Below are positions 56,612-64,000 of a stretch of 64,000 nucleotides of DNA, one piece after another. Source of the stretch: Paludibacter sp. (GTDB lineage Bacteria > Bacteroidota > Bacteroidia > Bacteroidales > Paludibacteraceae); assembly GCA_017882285.1 (NCBI GenBank), contig JADGPS010000001.1, positions 86,984 through 150,983 on the forward strand, given 5' to 3'. How positions within the stretch are numbered: position 1 is the first letter of the stretch; each line of letters opens with the position of its first letter. The notes below the pieces were generated by a model. That model was not told the origin of the DNA. It was given only the letters and a program-made list of their open reading frames with translations, and did not search any database. Made by a program: the position numbers and the translations under genes.

Positions 56612-56902
56612 ATGAATCACAAAGAATTAATTTCGGCCATTTCCACAAAAATGAATGCTCCGAAAGCCGTAGTTGAAAAATTGCTGGAAACAACAATTTC
56701 AACTTGTACAGAGCTATTAGTGGACGAAAAAACAATTGGTTTTCAGAGTTTTGGAAATTTTGAAGTTAGAAAAAAGATGGAACGCTTATCGGTTCATCCT
56801 GCCACACAAATCAGAACCTTAATTCCGCCCAAATTAGTTGTGAACTTTAAACAAAGCAATATTCTGAAAGATAAACTTAAAGACCTGTCAAAGAATGAAT
56901 AA
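56612..56902 (+). CDS. HU/IHF-family DNA-binding protein
   Basis: 96 aa; MNHKELISAISTKMNAPKAVVEKLLETTISTCTELLVDEKTIGFQSFGNFEVRKKMER. Confidence 0.85.
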   Translation: MNHKELISAISTKMNAPKAVVEKLLETTISTCTELLVDEKTIGFQSFGNFEVRKKMERLSVHPATQIRTLIPPKLVVNFKQSNILKDKLKDLSKNE

Positions 56903-58160
56903 GGAAAAAATTTCATCTCAGGAAATAATTGATCTTATAGCATCAAAGGCATTGATCAGTAAACGCGCTGCAGAAGAGTTTATAAAAATGATGATTGCAA
57001 CTATTGAGGAAGCTTTGTTGGCGGGAGATATTGTGAAGATTAAAAACTTCGGAACATTTAAATTGCAATGGAATGAGCATCGTAAAAGTGTGAATGTTCA
57101 AACCGGAGAAGAAATCATTCTGGATGGTTATCATAAAGTCACGTTTATACCGGAAGCGTCTTTGAAAGACCTTGTAAACGAACCTTTTGCGCATTTAGAG
57201 CCTGTTCAGTTAGATGACGAAAACAATTTTGTTATTTCTGAAAAACATGAAATTGAGGTGTTGGATCCATTACGTATTTTCACAGAGCAAGCTTCTGAAA
57301 TCAAAGATATATTATCTGAAATACAGGCATTATCTGTAAGCTCAAAACCAGTTGCTTTGGAGGAACAAATTAAAGATCAAGAACAAACAGGTATTGAATT
57401 CGAATTAAGTAAAAAAAATGAACCTATAATTTTAGATAAAGAAAAAGTTATTGAACAAGCGATTGAACCTACTGAGATAATTTCAGAAGAACCAGTTTTG
57501 ATTGAACAAGAAGAAACTCAAATAATTTCAGAGTTAACAGATGATAAGATTGAAACATCGTCATTTTTAGAAAATGCAAAATCAAAAAACCGAAAAATTT
57601 GGTTTTCGGTGCTGATAATCTTACTGTTACTTGCCGGAACCGGATCAGGCCTTTATTTTTTATATCCACCTGCTAAGGACTTTACGGATTCAACTTATTT
57701 AAAAAGCAAAAAAACAATATTAAAAATGTCAGAAGGTGTGTCAATTACAGATATGCTAAACACAATTTCAAGTTGGGTTACACCTGAAACTAAACAAACT
57801 CCAATTCCCGAAACAATATTTATTCCAAAAGATACTTCAGCAATGGATTCAGTAACAGAGAAACCACAAATTGATAGTCTGCAGTACTTGTTTGATAATC
57901 CGAGAATTTACAGAGAGTATCTTGGTTCTGAGCGAATTAACCCGGGAAGTAGGTTAACTATAATTTCAAAACGCTATTATGGCAATAAAATCTTTTGGGT
58001 ATATATTTACGAAGCAAATAAAGACCATATTCCAAACCCGGATAATATTCCGGTTGGTACATTAATCAGAATCCCAAAAGTTGATTCTAAATTGATAGAT
58101 AGCACCAATCCACGCTGTATTCAAAAGGCAAAAGAATTGCATGATATTTATGTTGAATAA
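56895..58160 (+). CDS. HU-family DNA-binding domain fused through a TM helix to a C-terminal LysM-like domain
   Basis: 421 aa; HU domain (aa 1 to about 95: VKIKNFGTFKLQWNEHRKSVNVQTGEEIILDGYHKVTFIPEASLKDLV), acidic linker, TM (KIWFSVLIILLLLAGTGSGLYFLYPP), LysM-like SRLTIISKRYYGNKIFWVYIYEANKDHIPNPDNIPVGTLIRIPKV; start overlaps the preceding HU gene by 8 nt. Confidence 0.88.
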   Translation: MNKEKISSQEIIDLIASKALISKRAAEEFIKMMIATIEEALLAGDIVKIKNFGTFKLQWNEHRKSVNVQTGEEIILDGYHKVTFIPEASLKDLVNEPFAHLEPVQLDDENNFVISEKHEIEVLDPLRIFTEQASEIKDILSEIQALSVSSKPVALEEQIKDQEQTGIEFELSKKNEPIILDKEKVIEQAIEPTEIISEEPVLIEQEETQIISELTDDKIETSSFLENAKSKNRKIWFSVLIILLLLAGTGSGLYFLYPPAKDFTDSTYLKSKKTILKMSEGVSITDMLNTISSWVTPETKQTPIPETIFIPKDTSAMDSVTEKPQIDSLQYLFDNPRIYREYLGSERINPGSRLTIISKRYYGNKIFWVYIYEANKDHIPNPDNIPVGTLIRIPKVDSKLIDSTNPRCIQKAKELHDIYVE

Positions 58161-58214
58161 GCTCCAAAAGGCAATAATGATATTTTTTATATCTATCAAT
58201 TGATTTTGATTTAG

Positions 58215-58251
58215 AAGTTCTTCAATTTTTTACATTTGAAGAACTTTTTTT
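58215..58251 (+). terminator. rho-independent terminator
   Basis: AAGTTCTTCAA...TTGAAGAACTTTTTTT. Confidence 0.75.
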
Positions 58252-58410
58252 ATTCAAAATAAATAAAAAAAATGTCAGTTTATTCCTGCTAAATTCTTTC
58301 TATACTTAATAATCTAAATTGAGGTTAATAGTTATTAAATCAATGCTTTAACGCTTTTTTTAATGCTATATTTGCTCAACAAAAAACCAACAAAACAAAC
58401 ATAAAATAAT

Positions 58411-59406
58411 ATGATTCAATCTGTTGATATTAGGGAACTTAATGAGAGAATTGAAAAACAAAGCTCTTTTGTTGATGCATTAACCATGGGAATGGACAAA
58501 GTTATTGTCGGACAAAAGCATCTCGTGGAGTCATTATTAATCGGTTTACTCTCCGATGGTCACATTTTATTGGAAGGTGTACCGGGTTTAGCAAAAACGT
58601 TGGCTATTAAAACGCTTTCGGATTTAATTAAAGGAAAATTCAGTAGAATTCAGTTCACGCCTGATTTACTTCCTGCCGATGTTATTGGAACCATGATTTA
58701 CAGTCAGAAAAATGAAGAGTTCAGCATTAAAAAGGGACCAATTTTTGCTAATTTGATTTTAGCTGATGAAATAAACCGCGCACCGGCTAAAGTTCAGAGT
58801 GCTTTGCTCGAAGCGATGCAAGAACGTCAGGTAACTATTGGTGAACATACTTACAAATTGGATGAACCATTTTTAGTTTTGGCTACTCAAAACCCAATTG
58901 AACAAGAAGGAACGTATCCGCTTCCGGAAGCTCAGGTTGACCGTTTCATGCTGAAAGTGATTATCAATTATCCTAAAAAAGAGGAAGAAAAATTGATTAT
59001 CCGTCAAAATTTGTTGAAAGAAAAACCAACAGTTCTTCCTGTTCTTTCTCCACAAGAAATTATTGAAGCTCGCGATGTGGTTCGTCAGGTTTATATCGAC
59101 GAAAAAATTGAACGTTATATTATTGATATCGTTTTTGCTACTCGTTATCCGCAAGATTACGGTTTGGATTCACTGAAAGAAATGATTTCATTCGGTGCAT
59201 CGCCCCGTGCTTCAATTAATCTCGCTTTGGCATCACGTGCCTATGCATTTATTAAACGTCGTGGTTATGTAATTCCGGAGGATATCCGCGCCGTTTGCTA
59301 CGATGTTTTACGTCACCGTATTGGTTTGAGCTACGAAGCTGAAGCTAATAACATGACTTCCGACGAGATGATTACTGAAATTTTGAATACGGTTGAAGTA
59401 CCTTAA
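58411..59406 (+). CDS. MoxR-family AAA+ ATPase
   Basis: 331 aa; GHILLEGVPGLAKTLAIKTLSDLI, FANLILADEINRAPAKVQSALLEAMQERQVTIGEHTY, ATQNPIEQEGTYPLPEAQVDRF. Confidence 0.97.
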   Translation: MIQSVDIRELNERIEKQSSFVDALTMGMDKVIVGQKHLVESLLIGLLSDGHILLEGVPGLAKTLAIKTLSDLIKGKFSRIQFTPDLLPADVIGTMIYSQKNEEFSIKKGPIFANLILADEINRAPAKVQSALLEAMQERQVTIGEHTYKLDEPFLVLATQNPIEQEGTYPLPEAQVDRFMLKVIINYPKKEEEKLIIRQNLLKEKPTVLPVLSPQEIIEARDVVRQVYIDEKIERYIIDIVFATRYPQDYGLDSLKEMISFGASPRASINLALASRAYAFIKRRGYVIPEDIRAVCYDVLRHRIGLSYEAEANNMTSDEMITEILNTVEVP

Positions 59407-59407
59407 A

Positions 59408-59538
59408 TAATATGCTAATGTGCCAATTTGCTAATAAGCCAATAAATTGTTGGTGTGGTGAATAGGCAATAATATAAGATATTATTTATAGTTGAAAATT
59501 AGCATATTGGCACATTGTCATATTGGCAAATTGGAATC
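59408..59538. repeat. intergenic word-repeat region with mosaic inverted repeats
   Basis: ATATGCTAATGTGCCAATTTGC... on the left and TTAGCATATTGGCACATTGTCATATTGGCAAATTGG on the right: complementary words of 9-11 bp in shuffled order. Confidence 0.75.
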
Positions 59539-60405
59539 ATGGAAACCAGTGAATTAATAAAAAAAGTACGCAAAATTGAGATAAAGTCACGTGGCTTGTC
59601 GAAAAATATTTTCGCAGGTGAATACCATTCGGCTTTCAAAGGTCGTGGTATGACCTTTTCGGAAGTACGTGAATATCAATATGGTGACGATATTCGGTCC
59701 ATTGACTGGAATGTGACAGCTCGCTTTGGGCACCCCTACATTAAAATTTTTGAAGAAGAACGTGAGTTGACGGTTGTGCTGCTAATTGACGTTTCCGGTA
59801 GTCGTGAATTTGGTACGGTTTCTAAGCTAAAAAAAGATATTTTTACTGAAGTGGCTGCAACATTGGCTTTTTCAACAATTCAAAATAACGATAAAATTGG
59901 AGTAATTTTCTTTTCCGATAAAATTGAAAAATTTATTCCACCCAAAAAAGGTAAAAAACATGTGCTGCATATTATCAGAGAATTAATTGATTTTCAGCCC
60001 GAAAGTAATAAAACTGACATTGGTGGAGCATTACGCTATTTCACAAACGCGATTAAGAAAAGCTCAACTGCCTTTATTATTTCTGACTTAATAGACACTG
60101 ATTTTGAAAAGGAATTGACAATTGCAAGCCGAAGACATGATGTTGTGGCATTGCAGGTTTATGATATTAGAGAAACAGAATTGCCGGATGTGGGCTTGAT
60201 TAAGCTGAAAGATGCAGAAACCGATGAACGAATTTGGGTTGATACATCTGATAAACGATTGAGAACTAGTTATAAGCATGCCTGGGGCGAAAGTCAGTTA
60301 GCTTTGCAAAAATCTTTTACCAAATCAGGTGTTGATATGGTTTCAATGAGTACTTCCGACGATTATGTCCGGGCTTTGATGAAACTGTTTAAAATGAGAG
60401 CCTAA
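59539..60405 (+). CDS. DUF58 domain-containing protein (VWA-like, Bat operon)
   Basis: ORF 59515..60405, likely start 59539 (METSELIKKVRKIEIKSRGLSKNIFAGEYHSAFKGRGMTFSEVREYQYGDDIRSIDWNVTAR). Confidence 0.95.
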   Translation: METSELIKKVRKIEIKSRGLSKNIFAGEYHSAFKGRGMTFSEVREYQYGDDIRSIDWNVTARFGHPYIKIFEEERELTVVLLIDVSGSREFGTVSKLKKDIFTEVAATLAFSTIQNNDKIGVIFFSDKIEKFIPPKKGKKHVLHIIRELIDFQPESNKTDIGGALRYFTNAIKKSSTAFIISDLIDTDFEKELTIASRRHDVVALQVYDIRETELPDVGLIKLKDAETDERIWVDTSDKRLRTSYKHAWGESQLALQKSFTKSGVDMVSMSTSDDYVRALMKLFKMRA

Positions 60406-60414
60406 TTAATAATT

Positions 60415-60442
60415 TTACAATTGACAATTTACAATTGACAAT
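60415..60442 (+). repeat. 14-bp tandem direct repeat, 2 copies
   Basis: TTACAATTGACAAT x2, immediately upstream of ATG 60447. Confidence 0.85.
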
Positions 60443-60446
60443 TAAC

Positions 60447-61415
60447 ATGAGAAAATTCTTTATTTTCCTCTTTATTCCCTTTTTATTCGCGCATTCTAGT
60501 TTGTTTGCTCAAAAAATCACCGTTAATGCCAAATTGGATTCTACGGTTATCTGGATTGGAAGTCAGGCGCATTTGACATTCGAAGTTTCGCAACAACCAA
60601 ATCAAAAAGTGAATGTCCCCATTTTTTCTGATTCGATAACTGGAGGATTGGAAATTGTGGAGCCGGTAAAAACAGATACTGTAAAATCGTCTGATGGTCA
60701 TATTCTGGTTACTCAACGTTATTTAGTTACATCGTTTAAAGATTCACTTTTATACATTCCTTCTTTTCCATTTGTTTTGAATGGCGATACTGTTTGGTCT
60801 AAATCACTTTCGCTGAAAGTGGTTCAACCATTTAAAATTGATACAGCATCCAAAACGATAGCGGATATAAAACCGGTTTTCAATCCAAAATATGATTGGG
60901 CAGGTTTATTTAAAATTGTACTTCTGGTTCTATTGATTCTAATTTTATTAGCATTGTTTTATTATTTATTTCAAAAATACTTTAAGAAAAAACCGATATT
61001 GAATGAAACTGAAATAAAACTTCTTCAACCGGCTCATGTTGTAGCTTTAAATCAACTGGATAAAATTAAACAGGAAAAACTCTGGCAAAAAGGACGGCAT
61101 AAGGAATATCACACTGAGTTGACTGACGTAATTCGTGAATATATAGAGCGAATTTTCAATATTAACAGTATGGAAATGACCTCTGAAGAAATTCTCGAAC
61201 ATTTACGTTTGCTACGCAAAGAACAAAAGTCAACTTACCAAAGGCTGCAACAAATTTTACAATTGGCTGATTTAGTAAAATTTGCTAAATGGAATGTAAC
61301 TCCTGATGAACATGAATTAAGTCTTCTGAACGCATATTTATTTGTAAATCAGACTAAAGTAGAAGAAGTAAAACCTTTGGAAGAATTGAAAAAAGAGGAA
61401 ATTATCGAAAATTAA
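60447..61415 (+). CDS. Bat-operon membrane protein (signal peptide, one internal TM)
   Basis: ORF track start 60435 is TTG; ATG at 60447 gives MRKFFIFLFIPFLFAHSSLFAQ; TM IVLLVLLILILLALFYYLF. Confidence 0.85.
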   Translation: MRKFFIFLFIPFLFAHSSLFAQKITVNAKLDSTVIWIGSQAHLTFEVSQQPNQKVNVPIFSDSITGGLEIVEPVKTDTVKSSDGHILVTQRYLVTSFKDSLLYIPSFPFVLNGDTVWSKSLSLKVVQPFKIDTASKTIADIKPVFNPKYDWAGLFKIVLLVLLILILLALFYYLFQKYFKKKPILNETEIKLLQPAHVVALNQLDKIKQEKLWQKGRHKEYHTELTDVIREYIERIFNINSMEMTSEEILEHLRLLRKEQKSTYQRLQQILQLADLVKFAKWNVTPDEHELSLLNAYLFVNQTKVEEVKPLEELKKEEIIEN

Positions 61416-61464
61416 TTCGAGTTATTTTTGGTTTTCATTTATTTAAGCTATTATTTTATTAACA

Positions 61465-62448
61465 ATGACTTTTCATAATCCTGAATATCTGTTTTTACTT
61501 TTGCTTCTCATTCCAGTTGTGTTTTGGTACATTTGGGAGATGCAAAAATCTGATGCGAGTCTGCAAATATCGTCACATCGGAATTTGGCACAGTTTCCAC
61601 CTGGTAAAAAAATCAAATTTCGTCACATTCTTTTTATATTGAGAACTTTAACTATTGCTGCACTAATTGTTGCGTTAGCGAGACCACAAGCTTCAAACAG
61701 CTGGCGAACTCAAAATACAGAAGGAATTGACATCATGATGGCATTGGACATTTCAGGAACCATGTTGGCAGAAGATTTAAAACCAAATCGGTTGGAAGCT
61801 GCTAAAGCGGTTGCTTCAGAATTTATTCTTTCCCGACCGAATGATAATATCGGGTTGGTTGTTTTTGCTCGTCAAAGTTTTACCCAATGCCCATTGACTA
61901 TTGATCATGCAGTATTAATTAATTTGTTTAATAGCGTAAAATATGGTTTGATTGACGATGGAACGGCAATTGGACTTGGATTGGCAAATGCAGTAAACCG
62001 GATTAAAGACAGTAAAGCAAAATCGAAAGTAATCATTTTGTTGACAGATGGATCAAACAACTGTGGTGATATTGCTCCAATAACTGCTGCCGAAATTGCC
62101 AAAACCTTTGGAGTACGAATTTATACAATTGGGGTCGGAACAAATGGAATTGTAAATATTCCGGTGCCAACACCCCTTGGCATTCAATATCAGCAAATTC
62201 AGTCGCAATTTGATGCGAAATCACTTCAGAATATTGCCAACCTGACCGGTGGAAAATATTATAATGCAACTGATAATACCAAACTTCGTCAAATTTATCA
62301 GGAAATAGATAAGTTGGAGAAGACGAAGATTAGTGTACAACAGTACAGCAAAAAAGAAGAACAATTTTATATTTTCAGTTTGCTGGCATTCCTATTTTTA
62401 TTGCTGGAAATCCTTTTGCGAAATACAATTTTCAGAAGAATTCCATAA
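61465..62448 (+). CDS. batA: VWA domain protein BatA
   Basis: 327 aa; LALARPQ-like TM region, GIDIMMALDISGTMLAEDLKPNRLEAAK, LLTDGSNNCGDI. Confidence 0.92.
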   Translation: MTFHNPEYLFLLLLLIPVVFWYIWEMQKSDASLQISSHRNLAQFPPGKKIKFRHILFILRTLTIAALIVALARPQASNSWRTQNTEGIDIMMALDISGTMLAEDLKPNRLEAAKAVASEFILSRPNDNIGLVVFARQSFTQCPLTIDHAVLINLFNSVKYGLIDDGTAIGLGLANAVNRIKDSKAKSKVIILLTDGSNNCGDIAPITAAEIAKTFGVRIYTIGVGTNGIVNIPVPTPLGIQYQQIQSQFDAKSLQNIANLTGGKYYNATDNTKLRQIYQEIDKLEKTKISVQQYSKKEEQFYIFSLLAFLFLLLEILLRNTIFRRIP

Positions 62449-62481
62449 AGCAGAATAAAAACCTAAAACCCAGAATAAAAG

Positions 62482-63525
62482 ATGTTTAGATTTGCTCATC
62501 CCGAATTTTTATTTTTACTCTTGTTAATCCCAGTATTGATAGGTGTATTCATTTATACAAACATTTTAAAAAATCGAAATATAAAGAAATTTGGCAATCC
62601 TGCACTGATTGCTCAATTAATGCCAAATGTTTCGTTTGTTCGTCCGAAAGTAAAATTTTACATACAACTGGTTGTTATTTTGCTGTTGATCATAGTCTTA
62701 GCTCAACCGCAATTTGGAACAAAAGTTGAAAGTTCGAAACGTCAGGGAATTGAAGTAATGATTGCGTTGGACGTTTCAAATTCAATGATGGCTCAGGATG
62801 TACAGCCAAGTCGGCTAGAAAATGCAAAACAGGTTTTGTCGAAACTGATTGATGGAATGAACGAAGACAAAATCGGTTTGGTGGTTTTTGCCGGTGACGC
62901 TTATACCCAACTGCCAATTACAGCCGATTATGTTTCTGCTAAAATGTTTTTGTCTTCCATTTCTACACAAATGGTTCAACGTCAGGGAACTGCAATCGGA
63001 AGTGCTATTGATTTGGCTATAAAATCATTCGGACCGAAAAACAAAATCGGTAGGACAATTATTATAATTACCGATGGCGAAAATCATGAAGATGATGCTG
63101 TTGGCGCTGCGAAACTTGCTGCCGAAAATAACATCGTTGTTCATGTTATTGGAATGGGAAAAACTGATGGAGCACCAATTCCTGTACCCGGTACTATGAG
63201 TTTCTGGAAAGATAAAGATGGGAATGTCGTGGTTTCGAAGCTCAGCGAACAAATGTGCAAGGAGATTGCCATTTCGGGTAAAGGATTATATGTTCATGCC
63301 GATAACTCGAATAGTGCCTATCGGATAATAACAAGTCAATTAGATAAAATGGCAAAATCCGATATAAAAGCAAGCGTTTTTTCAGAGTATAATGAACAGT
63401 TTCAGTCATTTGCGATACTGGCATTATTACTTTTACTGGTCGATTTTTTCGTGTTTAATCGTAGAAATAAACGTTTGACAAGGGTTAAAATTTTTGATTT
63501 GAAAGATAAAGTCGCCAGGAATTAA
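62482..63525 (+). CDS. batB: VWA domain protein BatB
   Basis: 347 aa; GIEVMIALDVSNSMMAQDVQPSRLENAKQVLSKLID, IIITDGENHEDDAV. Confidence 0.92.
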   Translation: MFRFAHPEFLFLLLLIPVLIGVFIYTNILKNRNIKKFGNPALIAQLMPNVSFVRPKVKFYIQLVVILLLIIVLAQPQFGTKVESSKRQGIEVMIALDVSNSMMAQDVQPSRLENAKQVLSKLIDGMNEDKIGLVVFAGDAYTQLPITADYVSAKMFLSSISTQMVQRQGTAIGSAIDLAIKSFGPKNKIGRTIIIITDGENHEDDAVGAAKLAAENNIVVHVIGMGKTDGAPIPVPGTMSFWKDKDGNVVVSKLSEQMCKEIAISGKGLYVHADNSNSAYRIITSQLDKMAKSDIKASVFSEYNEQFQSFAILALLLLLVDFFVFNRRNKRLTRVKIFDLKDKVARN

Positions 63526-63550
63526 AAATTTATAAATTACAAATCAATCA

Positions 63551-64000
63551 ATGAAAAGAATATTTTATATATTGATGATGAGCACGTTGATATTGTCTGT
63601 CACGGCTCAAAAGGAAAGTGCTGATGTTCGCTCCGGGAATAAATTATATAAAGCCTCGAAATTTACCGAAGCTGAAATTGCTTATCGGAAAGGACTTCTT
63701 AAAAACAAAAATTCCTTTGAAGCCAATTATAATCTTGGTAATGCATTGTTTAGACAAAAAAAATATGCCGAAGCACTTGAGCAATACAATAATGCATTAG
63801 CTTTACAACCCAAAGAAAAAGAAAAAATTGCTGCAACTTACCATAATACCGGAAATTCATTATTGGTTGACAATAAAATAGAAGAAAGTATAAAAGCTTA
63901 CGAAAAAGCTTTGAAAAATAATCCGAAAGACAATGATACCCGATATAATCTTGCTTATGCTCAGGCATTGTTGAAAAAGCAACAAAACAAAGATAAAAAT
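63551..64000 (+). CDS. batC: TPR protein BatC (3' end beyond window)
   Basis: Open from ATG 63551 to the edge: MKRIFYILMMSTLILSVTAQKESADVRSGNKLYKASKFTEAEIAYRKGLLKNKNSFEANYNLGNALFRQKKYAEALEQYNNALAL; TPR repeats after batB. Confidence 0.88.
   Translation, partial: MKRIFYILMMSTLILSVTAQKESADVRSGNKLYKASKFTEAEIAYRKGLLKNKNSFEANYNLGNALFRQKKYAEALEQYNNALALQPKEKEKIAATYHNTGNSLLVDNKIEESIKAYEKALKNNPKDNDTRYNLAYAQALLKKQQNKDKN

Overview
This 64 kb window looks like a chromosomal segment of a Bacteroidetes (Bacteroidales/Paludibacter-like) genome. The taxon is inferred from TAnnTTTG-type -7 promoters, the bat operon, the ExbB-ExbD-ExbD-TonB operon and DUF4295 next to rpmB-rpmG. Most content is housekeeping. 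Left part (about 0-20.5 kb, mostly minus strand): pgi (cut by the window edge), gpsA, lysS, a plus-strand amino-sugar kinase/RapZ-C fusion with a MurU-like nucleotidyltransferase, an arabinose operon (Nudix-type AraR, araD, araA, araB, aldose epimerase, SSS symporter), a lipid kinase, aroC, a Cys-tailed SlyD and LptD. Right part (about 20.7-64 kb, almost all plus strand): amidase, MCE protein, dnaA, pRiA4b ORF-3-like, miaA, an orphan winged-helix protein, metK behind a probable SAM-I-like riboswitch, a MarR/EmrA/EmrB/TolC efflux operon, an SGNH hydrolase, rpsA with a repetitive acidic N-terminus, a decayed IS630 copy next to a DUF4236 remnant, thrS, the TonB system operon, a sigma-54 activator with lptE and secG, cinA, rpmB-rpmG-DUF4295, ftsY, rimO, two HU-family genes (the second an HU-TM-LysM fusion) and the moxR-bat operon, cut at the right edge. 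No CRISPR array, rRNA, recognisable tRNA, prophage or intact mobile element was seen. The best candidates for under-described biology are the HU-TM-LysM protein, the AmgK/RapZ-C fusion with its MurU partner, the Nudix AraR with palindromic candidate operators, the SAM-I-like leader of metK, and families of intergenic word repeats and terminator-like hairpins.
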